From an uncultured Lachnospiraceae bacterium (lineage in GTDB: Bacteria; Bacillota; Clostridia; Lachnospirales; Lachnospiraceae): 16,648 nucleotides of DNA. The notes beneath the pieces are model-generated. The model saw only the letters and a list, made by a program, of their open reading frames with translations, did no database searches and was not told the origin of the DNA. The stretch covers positions 1 through 16,648 of the forward strand of contig CAJTJZ010000064.1 in assembly GCA_910576895.1 (NCBI GenBank), in the 5' to 3' direction. Below, one piece after another: positions 6,990 to 12,621 of the stretch. The translations under genes and the position numbers were made by a program. Each line of letters starts with the position of its first letter. Position 1 is the first letter of the stretch.

Positions 6990-7259
6990 TGTAAGAATGT
7001 AAGTTTCATGTAAGTTTTTAAAATCCTTTATTTATAGGGAATATATATATATATCTTACAAACTTACATATCTTACATAAATTTATAGGTATATATAAAA
7101 TTACATATGGCGTAATATAACGTGATATTTTTTATATATACCCTTATCTATTGAAAACGTGTAAGAATGTAAGTTTTTCCCTGAAAAGCCTATAAATAAA
7201 GGATTTCCACGCTTACATGGTTGTAAGATATCTTGCATAATTTGGTAAGTTTTTGTAAG
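6990..7259. other. Origin-like array 1: TGTAAG words around AT-rich cores
   Basis: No ORF here. Three direct TGTAAG words (6990, 6998, 7009) are followed by the core CCTTTATTTATAGG (7025-7038), an AT-alternating run, and three inverted CTTACA words (7055, 7063, 7072). A second half has TGTAAG at 7160 and 7168, the inverted core CCTATAAATAAAGG (7189-7202), CTTACA at 7212, and TGTAAG at 7222 and 7254. The two cores lie in a perfect 18-bp inverted repeat (7021-7038 with 7189-7206). Placement 3' of the helicase gene and the dyad design match SaPI-type replication origins. Origin function is inferred. Confidence 0.7.
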
Positions 7260-7333
7260 CCTACAATCAAATAGCGTTTAAATAGTATTATTTGATATTA
7301 TATATATTGTAAGCAACAGACTAAGATATATTA

Positions 7334-7376
7334 ACAGCTTGTGCCACAAGCTGTCTTATGACCTTTAAGCAGATAA
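7334..7376. repeat. 21-bp perfect palindrome plus flank, copy 2
   Basis: Second copy of the element at 3041-3083; the 21-bp dyad is identical. It sits between origin-like array 1 and the GIY-YIG gene, about 45 bp upstream of that gene's start, where it could act as an operator or leader hairpin. Confidence 0.7.
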
Positions 7377-7398
7377 TAATAGCAAAGGAGCGTTAAAA

Positions 7399-7989
7399 TT
7401 GAACGAAAATTACAGAAAAGCGAAAATTATAGAGCAGGCAAATAAGAAGCGTTTGCTGGAAGTCAATCCAAATCTTGATGAGAAAAGTGGTATTTACTTC
7501 CTGACAAGGATTGATGAAAATGACATCAAGTATGCATATGTTGGACAAGCAAAAACAAGAATTTTAACACGTCTTGCACAACATTTAGTAGGATATCAGC
7601 AACATATAGATTTATCTTTAAGAAAACATGGTTTATATTCTGCTGCCAATCCTTACGGCTGGAAAATAGACTTTAAGCACTTTTCGGCAGCAGAACTTGA
7701 CGAAAAGGAGCGATATTACATAATTCTTTATGCTAGAAATGGCTATCAACTTCGGAATAAGGATACTGGCGGCGGTGCAGGAAAACAGGAGTTAGGAGAG
7801 AGAAAACCGCCTAAGACGTACAGACAAGGCATAAAAGCAGGGAAAAAAGCTCTTGCTATGGAATTATCGGCGATAATCAATAAACATCTGACTGTAAAGC
7901 TGAAAGATGAAAAACAAGGAAACAAAGTTTCACAGAAACAGTTAGAAAAATTTAATCAATTACTAGATGAATATAATCAGTATGAATAA
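7399..7989 (+). CDS. GIY-YIG family endonuclease
   Basis: A 196-residue protein with a GIY-YIG nuclease domain at about 28-115. GIY is at 31-33 and the YIG variant YVG is at 47-49, followed by QAKTRILTRLAQH carrying the conserved arginine (54 or 58). The metal-binding glutamate is near 102-104 in LDEKERYYI. The C-terminal 70 residues are lysine-rich and probably bind DNA. Small stand-alone GIY-YIG nucleases are common on mobile elements, where they act in homing, exclusion or replication-related cutting; the target is unknown here. Translation starts at TTG, supported by AAAGGAG 8 bases upstream. It is followed after 18 bp by the broken 8008 gene, which has its own AAAGGAAG site, so the two were probably one operon. 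Confidence 0.85.
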   Translation: MNENYRKAKIIEQANKKRLLEVNPNLDEKSGIYFLTRIDENDIKYAYVGQAKTRILTRLAQHLVGYQQHIDLSLRKHGLYSAANPYGWKIDFKHFSAAELDEKERYYIILYARNGYQLRNKDTGGGAGKQELGERKPPKTYRQGIKAGKKALAMELSAIINKHLTVKLKDEKQGNKVSQKQLEKFNQLLDEYNQYE

Positions 7990-8007
7990 CAAAGGAAGTG
8001 ATAAATT

Positions 8008-8567
8008 ATGGAAAAAGGTGGGATCTTCTGGAATGCATGGTCGGATCTTTTCCAGTTTCACAAGAATCATATAAAAGAAGAAGATTAGGATAAGATTTGT
8101 AATGATGGTGACGTACTCCCACCACTTAAGAAGTGGGGGCTTCTCGCTCAAGGATACCAATGTATCCAGTATCAACGAGCTAACCCCGTTCGCCCAATGG
8201 TTTTCACGAATGACGTTCGATTCGTACCTTGGATATTTTACGCACAGAAGGAGCTTGGTTTTCGCATATGATTTCTCTGTGCAACCCGATATATCCAGTT
8301 ATCAATGTACTAATCATTGCACTTAGTATAACAGAGATTTAGGGAAATTACAAGAAGAACGCAATTCATCTTTCCACCTAAGAGGTGGGAGACTTCTTGC
8401 TGAAAATCGTTAAAGAATTGGAACATAAATATAAAAACACTAAGGCAACAAATTTTGTTCCAAAAGTTTTAGTTGCAATATTGCTAGAACTGGAAGCAGA
8501 ACAAAAAAATGTAATATATGGAGTACCCATCTTTTTAAAGAAACTAATAAAACTTAACATTTCTTAA
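8008..8567 (+). pseudogene. Paralogue of the 12993 small gene, broken by nonsense codon and IS605-like insertion
   Basis: The left part (8008-8107) encodes MEKGGIFWNAWSDLFQFHKN and then hits TAG at 8086-8088. The right part (8401-8567) encodes VKELEHKYKNTK and FVPKVLVAILLELEAE. Together they match the intact 69-residue protein at 12993-13202. The TAG aligns with the Trp codon of FWEKA in that protein, so a TGG to TAG change is likely. Joining 8107 to 8401 restores one reading frame across the insertion site. The native stop after ELEAE is also lost, adding about 21 residues. The gene therefore carries at least three lesions. Confidence 0.85.
8108..8400 (+). mobile_element. 293-bp IS200/IS605-derived non-autonomous element (MITE/PATE-like)
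   Basis: The left end is GTGACGTACTCCCACC with a CCACTT-AAG-AAGTGG hairpin (8122-8136). The right end is GCAATTCATC, then CCACCT-AAG-AGGTGG (8374-8388), ending TTCTTGC (8394-8400). Both ends are homologous to those of the iscB element. The 240-bp interior has no credible gene (the 74-codon ORF at 8102 starts outside the element) but is more GC-rich than its surroundings and full of short dyads, so it may encode a structured RNA. It inserted without target duplication into the 69-residue-protein paralogue. Mobilisation must depend on a TnpA elsewhere. Confidence 0.8.
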
Positions 8568-9094
8568 CATTTTTTCTTTATTGGACTTACGAAAACTTAC
8601 GGTTTGGGAATGCAGAACTTAACAAAACCTTACTTTTTACAGTATAGAACCTGACAAAACCTGAACATTTATTCCTAAATGTCCACAAAGAGTATGCTTT
8701 ATAATCCTGCAGCCTATATAGCTTCTTTAAAAACTTTTGAACATAGGTTTGATATAAATATTCAATTTATTGCTCCTGAATACACTGGATATTACATATT
8801 TAGTACATTTTACTATTTTTGTCGAGAAACGTTAAAATAAAAAACTGTACTTGGATTTTCGCAAGAAGTTGCGATTTGTGAAAAGATGTCTTGAAGAATT
8901 GGACATACCAACAAGCTAACACAAAAATTCCCTACAAATAGGGATAGAAATAAATTACCAGAAAAGCAAAAATAAAACAGATATATTTTAATATATTTCA
9001 ATGTATTACAATGTATACCTGTATTATAACGTATTACAATTAATTTCCCACTAACAAATATATCAAGATTTTTCCAGTTATTGCAAATTGGGGG
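8568..9094. other. Intergenic region with degenerate repeats, no gene seen
   Basis: No supported gene. The start (8548-8670) has recurring CTTAACA, CTTACG, CTTAACA and CCTGACA words next to A/T runs, possibly a decayed origin-like array. A frame around 8865-8965 with stops could be a gene remnant, but I cannot identify it. The iteron-like block at 8981-9040 follows. Confidence 0.4.
8981..9040. repeat. Degenerate 10-bp tandem repeats (iteron-like)
   Basis: ATATATTTTA, ATATATTTCA, ATGTATTACA, ATGTATACCT, GTATTATAAC and GTATTACAAT follow at 10-bp spacing, with a 2-bp phase slip for the last two. They occupy a position relative to cassette 2 similar to that of the 4390-4439 iterons in cassette 1. 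More degenerate, so less certain. Confidence 0.5.
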
Positions 9095-9143
9095 TTGACT
9101 TTTGAAACGCAAAAGTATACAATATGATTACGGGTTTCAAAAG
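9095..9143 (+). promoter_or_regulatory. Promoter with flanking operator for the RHH gene
   Basis: TTGACT (9095-9100), 17 bases and TACAAT (9118-9123) form the promoter. A perfect 10-bp inverted repeat, CTTTTGAAAC (9099-9108) and GTTTCAAAAG (9134-9143), brackets the -10, one half in the spacer and one in the leader. This is a classic autoregulation layout for the CopG/Arc-type protein encoded next. Confidence 0.75.
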
Positions 9144-9156
9144 TGAGGTGAGATTA

Positions 9157-9330
9157 ATGCCCGAAAAGAAAAAAATGGGTAGACCTACTGATAATCCTAA
9201 AAAAACACAATTTAGCGTAAGATTTGATCAAGAAACATTAAATATTCTTGATGAATACTGTCAAGATAAAAATATTTCAAGACCAGAAGGAATTAGGAAA
9301 GCAGTAAGAAAACTCAAAAAAAAGAAATAG
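9157..9330 (+). CDS. Ribbon-helix-helix (CopG/Arc-type) DNA-binding protein
   Basis: A 57-residue basic protein. TQFSVRFD (17-24) is the DNA-contacting beta strand, followed by helix 1 (25-38, QETLNILDEYCQDK), a turn NISR and helix 2 (41-53, RPEGIRKAVRKLK). The GRP near the N-terminus and the Lys tail fit minor-groove and backbone contacts. Such proteins repress their own and replication promoters on plasmids. I chose the ATG at 9157 because GAGGTGAG sits 5 bases before it; the upstream ATG at 9124 lies inside the promoter's -10 and has no ribosome binding site. The operator at 9099-9143 is its probable target. The stop codon lies inside the first arm of stem-loop SL3. Confidence 0.85.
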   Translation: MPEKKKMGRPTDNPKKTQFSVRFDQETLNILDEYCQDKNISRPEGIRKAVRKLKKKK

Positions 9331-9390
9331 TCGTTTCTACTTTGGCGAGCGATACGACTATTTCACAGCTACAACCGCATCATACAAAAG
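9324..9390 (+). ncRNA. Conserved stem-loop SL3 with ACCGC hairpin
   Basis: GAAATAGTCGT (9324-9334) pairs perfectly with ACGACTATTTC (9354-9364) around loop TTCTACTTTGGCGAGCGAT. It is followed by a second hairpin, ACCGC (9373-9377) with GCGGT (9389-9393), as after SL2. The stem is kept and the loop has changed at several sites relative to SL1 and SL2. It begins inside the RHH stop codon, so it is the 3' end of that message or the leader of the next operon. Confidence 0.6.
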
Positions 9391-9406
9391 CGGTTTATTC
9401 ACGCAC

Positions 9407-9489
9407 CCCTAAGAAGGAATGATATTCTCTATAGGAGAAGTACACCCCAAGGGCGGTATTTGTACATACAATATCATTTTTTCTTAGGG
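9407..9489. repeat. Long inverted repeat, 20-bp arms
   Basis: 9407-9426 (CCCTAAGAAGGAATGATATT) pairs with 9470-9489 (AATATCATTTTTTCTTAGGG); the only differences are two positions that become G-U in RNA. The 43-base loop holds a smaller CTATAG/GTAC-type fold. There is no T-run after the right arm, so it is a leader structure or cruciform rather than a standard terminator. It lies just upstream of the 9537 operon. Confidence 0.65.
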
Positions 9490-9536
9490 AATGCAAGACA
9501 ATTTTTCATTTTTTAAGAAAGGATGGTATATTTTTT

Positions 9537-9698
9537 ATGCGAAAATCTAAAAAATTAGAAATTATAAGAACAGATTACAAAAATGGCATTATCGAAGTTT
9601 TAGACCACATTTCAGACAGCGACAGCGTGTTCCTGCGGCAGATTCTTATTATCCTGCTCCGTCATGTGCAAAAGAAAGGCGGTGCTTGTAATGAGTAA
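9537..9698 (+). CDS. Small protein, first gene of a three-gene operon
   Basis: A 53-residue ORF (MRKSKKLEIIRTDYKNGIIE through FLRQILIILLRHVQKKGGAC), with AAAGGATGG upstream. It is predicted mostly helical with an amphipathic or hydrophobic stretch FLRQILIILLRHV. I do not recognise a function, but the compact helical form ending in a lysine-rich tail resembles small accessory proteins of Clostridia mobile elements. Its last codons overlap the next ATG at 9691, supporting translation as an operon. Confidence 0.6.
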   Translation: MRKSKKLEIIRTDYKNGIIEVLDHISDSDSVFLRQILIILLRHVQKKGGACNE

Positions 9699-9879
9699 AA
9701 CAGTACCAGAAAAAGTAGAAGAATTCAAAGAAAAGAATCCAGAAGTTATGTCTATGCTGTTTGCTGGGGGAATAAATGAAATCTATGAAACAGGAAATGT
9801 TTTTGACATGATTGCGACTGCTTTCTTTCTTGGATATATAAAAGCAAGTGAAAAGAAAGGAAGTACAGCTAATGAGTAA
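9691..9879 (+). CDS. Small hypothetical protein, second gene of operon
   Basis: A 62-residue protein starting MSKTVPEKVEEFKEKNPEVM and including GNVFDMIATAFFLGYIKASEKKG. I place the start at 9691, where the ATG overlaps the end of the preceding gene and AAAGGCGGTG lies just upstream; an ATG 27 bases earlier has no ribosome binding site. Function unknown. The FDMIATAFFLGYIKAS segment is probably an amphipathic helix rather than a membrane span. Confidence 0.65.
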   Translation: MSKTVPEKVEEFKEKNPEVMSMLFAGGINEIYETGNVFDMIATAFFLGYIKASEKKGSTANE

Positions 9880-9982
9880 AATGGACTATAAGAAAGAAAT
9901 TATTGCTATGCTAGAAAGAATTCAAAATGAACAATTTATTGAGATAATTTATGGACTTATAAAATATTTTGCAGATAAGTAA
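9872..9982 (+). CDS. Very small hypothetical protein, third gene of operon
   Basis: A 36-residue ORF (MSKMDYKKEIIAMLERIQNE then QFIEIIYGLIKYFADK) that overlaps the previous stop by 8 bp and has AAAGGAAG upstream. It reads as a pair of helices with a pattern (KKEII.MLERI.NE.F...IYGLIKYF) common in tiny proteins of gut Clostridia elements. Function unknown. Confidence 0.6.
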   Translation: MSKMDYKKEIIAMLERIQNEQFIEIIYGLIKYFADK

Positions 9983-10104
9983 AACAGCTTAAAAATGGTA
10001 CAACTTTTGCTTGATTCTATGTTACACTTATTTTAATAAAATAATTGAAAACTAGGCGACTATACACACTATAAATAAAAGTAAACAATGTATAAATAGG
10101 ATAG

Positions 10105-10139
10105 CCGCCAAGAAGCTGATAAGGCTTTAAGGCGGTTTT
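10105..10139 (+). terminator. Rho-independent terminator after the small-gene operon
   Basis: CCGCC (10105-10109) pairs with GGCGG (10131-10135), with an inner AGC/GCT pairing, followed by TTTT. It separates the 9537-9982 operon from cassette 2. Confidence 0.7.
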
Positions 10140-10168
10140 GTATCGTTATAAAAAATAAAACATTAACC

Positions 10169-10200
10169 CCGCAAAAAGCGGACTGAAAGGAGAACTCCTT
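10169..10200 (+). promoter_or_regulatory. Leader hairpin and palindromic ribosome binding site of cassette 2
   Basis: CCGC-AAAAA-GCGG (10169-10181) is followed by AAGGAGAACTCCTT (10187-10200), a perfect palindrome that contains the ribosome binding site and touches the ATG at 10201. As RNA, AAGGA-GAAC-TCCTT could hide the ribosome binding site. Confidence 0.5.
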
Positions 10201-10404
10201 ATGGAAAAAAATCAAGAAAACTATGAAGCAATCTTAAACATTCTTACACCAAGACTAGCAGAACTTTTATTAGCAGGATACGCAATCGAAATTTCCCAAT
10301 CCAGAGGCGGCATTAAAATGTCCAGAATCACTAAAAGATACGAAATTGTGCCAAACTATATTTTTAATAAGCAAGAGCATGATAAGAATGGTGGTGTTCG
10401 CTAA
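10201..10404 (+). CDS. Small conserved protein coupled to ATPase, cassette 2
   Basis: A 67-residue paralogue of the 63-residue protein at 4613-4804 (shared YE..L..L.P.LAELL..G and SR.GIK motifs and the DKNGGVR end), with a 5-7 residue insertion near position 52. The nucleotides around the end (10382-10407) are identical over 26 bases to 4782-4807, including the TAATGA overlap with the next start. The ribosome binding site AAAGGAG lies inside a palindrome. The strict pairing of this gene with two different motor proteins suggests it serves the shared N-terminal domain of those proteins. Confidence 0.8.
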   Translation: MEKNQENYEAILNILTPRLAELLLAGYAIEISQSRGGIKMSRITKRYEIVPNYIFNKQEHDKNGGVR

Positions 10405-11864
10405 TGACAGAACAGGAGAATTTAATAGAACAATTAAAAAAAGAACCAATACTAGAAAAACCAATTACAAGATATTTTTTTCTAGTAACTGACAATTGTA
10501 TCAACTTAATGTTAAAAGAAACAGGTGCTTGCAGCATATTAATCAATGACAATCAAATAGAAAACAATGGAATAACTACAAACGAATTTAAAAACATCAT
10601 AAGTACGTTATCTATTGGCAGTACCAATTTATCCATGTTTACTTTTTGTCCTTGGCTTAGCACAAAAAAAGATAATAATGTTATGGTCAAATTTCTGAAA
10701 CAGGAAGGAATTGCTTGCGAAACAGATGCTTATAAGATTACCTATAACAAAAAAGAAATAGAAAATCCTAATGAATTTGATAAATTTAAAACTGCTGTAG
10801 AAGAATTTATTAAACAAAAAGAACCTACATATAATCCTTCTGATGTAAAAATTCCTTCTGTAATATCCATAAAGGAAATTGAAGAAAAAGAAGTATCTTG
10901 GCTTATTTCTGGATATATCCCCAAAGGACAGATTTCTATTATGGGTGGTGATGGCGGAGCAGGAAAAACCACTGTATGGTGCAGTATAGCAGCCGCTATC
11001 AGTTCAGGGAAAAAAGCTTTTTTTGAGCCAATAATAGAACAATTTGAGCAATGTCAGCCACAAAAAGTTTTATTTTTTAGTTCTGAAGATTCCCTAGAAT
11101 ATACTTTAAAAGCACGTTTAAGAAAAGCAGGTGCAAATATGAGCAATATATATTCCGTTCCACTAACTGATGATTACTTTAATGAAATCAAATTTGATAG
11201 TCCAGTTTTAGAAAAATTAATTGCAGAAGTAAAACCAACACTTTGTATTTTTGATCCACTTCAAAGTTTCATACCGCCTGATATTCAAATGGGAAAACGA
11301 AACGAAATGCGTAATTGCTTAAATCGATTAATCGGATTAGGAGAAAAATATAATTGCACATTCTTAATTATTTGTCACACCAATAAACAAACAGGTGTAT
11401 ACGGAAGAAAACGGATTTCAGATTCGGCGGATATTTGGGATATTGCAAGAAGTGTTTTCATTGTTGGAGAAACAGCAGAACATAAACGTTATTTATCCAA
11501 TGAAAAGAATAATTATGCAGAAACAGGCGAAACAGCTATTTTCACTATTGAAGATGGAGTTGCTGTATTTGACAATTACTCAAACAAGAAAGATCAAGAT
11601 TTTGTTAGGGAAAGAGATTATAACTCTTATCAAGCTCCACAACGTCAAGATGCTGAAAAATTTATATTAGATTTCTTAAAAAACGGAAAGAAACCTACCA
11701 AAGATTTAGATGATGCGGCAAGTGCAGCAGGAATTAGTAAAAAAACAATGGAAAGAGCAAAAACACAATTAAGAAAAAAGAAAATTCTTCAGGTTAAATC
11801 AGAAGGATATGGAAGCACCAAAATTTTTTATAGTTACTTATTGGACAATCGCTCTATACCATAG
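10404..11864 (+). CDS. RecA/DnaB-like (RepA/AAA_25) ATPase, putative replication helicase (cassette 2)
   Basis: A 486-residue protein. The N-terminal 110 residues match the N-terminus of the 722-residue cassette 1 protein (YFFLV, then FCPWLSTKK versus FCPCLITKS, then KFLKQ). A RecA-fold ATPase of the RepA/hexameric-helicase type follows: Walker A GDGGAGKT at 182-189, SSEDS near 227-231, Walker B TLCIFDP at 279-285, and a CHTNK motif followed by a lysine/arginine-rich loop RISDSADIWDIARS. The C-terminus (about 405-475) is a winged-helix-like domain (FLKNGKKPTKDLDDAASAAG, then KKTMERAKTQLRKKKILQV), a good candidate for origin recognition. The GGGGGAGTAA array begins 9 bp after the stop. The role as a plasmid or satellite initiator helicase follows from the family and setting. 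Confidence 0.85.
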   Translation: MTEQENLIEQLKKEPILEKPITRYFFLVTDNCINLMLKETGACSILINDNQIENNGITTNEFKNIISTLSIGSTNLSMFTFCPWLSTKKDNNVMVKFLKQEGIACETDAYKITYNKKEIENPNEFDKFKTAVEEFIKQKEPTYNPSDVKIPSVISIKEIEEKEVSWLISGYIPKGQISIMGGDGGAGKTTVWCSIAAAISSGKKAFFEPIIEQFEQCQPQKVLFFSSEDSLEYTLKARLRKAGANMSNIYSVPLTDDYFNEIKFDSPVLEKLIAEVKPTLCIFDPLQSFIPPDIQMGKRNEMRNCLNRLIGLGEKYNCTFLIICHTNKQTGVYGRKRISDSADIWDIARSVFIVGETAEHKRYLSNEKNNYAETGETAIFTIEDGVAVFDNYSNKKDQDFVRERDYNSYQAPQRQDAEKFILDFLKNGKKPTKDLDDAASAAGISKKTMERAKTQLRKKKILQVKSEGYGSTKIFYSYLLDNRSIP

Positions 11865-11872
11865 TTTTTCGT

Positions 11873-12090
11873 GGGGGAGTAAATAAGAAACGCTTTAAAA
11901 TCAAGGTTTCTATTTATTCCCCACCCTGACGGAGTAAAGGGGGAGTAAGGGGGAGTAAGGGGGAGTAAGGGGGAGTAAATAAATTGTTTATTCCCCCAAG
12001 GTGGGGAGTAAACACAACCCCTATAAAATAAGGCTTTTCTCTTTACTCCCCCAAGGTTTCACTTTGTATTAGAGAGGGTGGGGGAGTAAA
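11873..12090. other. Origin-like array 2: GGGGGAGTAA words around an AT-rich core
   Basis: No ORF. GGGGGAGTAA occurs at 11873, four times in perfect 10-bp tandem at 11939-11978, and at 12080. Inverted forms occur at 11913-11923, 11987-11997 (TTTATTCCCCC) and 12042-12052 (TTTACTCCCCC). The core CCTATAAAATAAGG (12020-12033) lies between direct and inverted words, one base shift away from the core of array 1. The four-unit run of G5 tracts separated by AGTAA could form a G-quadruplex. Placement directly 3' of the ATPase gene fits a SaPI-type origin. Confidence 0.65.
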
Positions 12091-12151
12091 GAAAAATGAA
12101 AGAGTAAAGGATTGATTTTATATCATCAATTATTGTATATATTAATACTAA

Positions 12152-12616
12152 AAGTTAGGTAATAATTTTTGGAAAGCTGCATGGGCGGAAGCAGTACACA
12201 TCTGGAAAACAGAAAAACCAACATTAATATTACCAGAAGCATATAAACAACAAGCAGAAGAACTTCAAAATGAGAACATGGCTGATGATGGGAAAATTGG
12301 AATTATTACAGAATATTTATTAGATAAAAAGCGAACTTGTGCTACTGAAATATGGTACGAAGCATTAAAAGAAACTAATAGACCTAAAAAATGGGAAACT
12401 TCTGAAATTAACAATATTATTTCAAAACTTCCAGATTGGGAAAAAATAAAAAGTCCAACAAAATTTGGAAACTATGGAAATCAACGAGGATTTCAAAAAA
12501 TAGTATTAAAAGATAACCTACAAACTGACCTACAATGTAGCAAAGAATGTAGTCAAATTATAATAAATGAAGATAATAGTTTTAAGGAATTTAACGAAAA
12601 AACACCATTTAATTAA
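12152..12616 (+). pseudogene. C-terminal fragment of a VapE/D5-like helicase (cassette 3 remnant)
   Basis: An open frame of 154 codons without a proper start runs from the stop at 12149-12151. It reads NNFWKAAWAEAVHIWKTEKP, then LILPEAYKQQAEELQNENMA, then a winged-helix-like end (GIITEYLL, TEIWYEALKE, WETSEINNIISKLPDWEKI, GNQRGFQ). This is the pattern I know from the end of virulence-associated E (VapE) and related SF3 helicases: an A.AEA...W....P.L.LP linker and then a DNA-binding tail. The N-terminus and ATPase domain are missing. The ATG at 12278 could start a 112-residue protein but lacks a ribosome binding site. It sits between array 2 and array 3, as if the front of cassette 3 was deleted when cassette 2 came to lie beside it. 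Confidence 0.7.
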
Positions 12617-12621
12617 CGTAT

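Noticed and set aside
8102..8326. 74-codon plus-strand ORF
   Set aside because: It begins outside the 293-bp IS605-derived element and runs through its non-coding interior, with no ribosome binding site.
8865..8965. Start-less frame as a recombinase or excisionase remnant
   Set aside because: Contains an internal stop and too few distinctive residues to identify.
11395..11670. 91-codon ORF inside the cassette 2 ATPase
   Set aside because: Out-of-frame shadow of the clearly coding ATPase frame.
11939..11978. Tandem 10-bp units as a CRISPR-like array
   Set aside because: Units are 10 bp with no unique spacers and no cas genes; they fit iteron-type sites.
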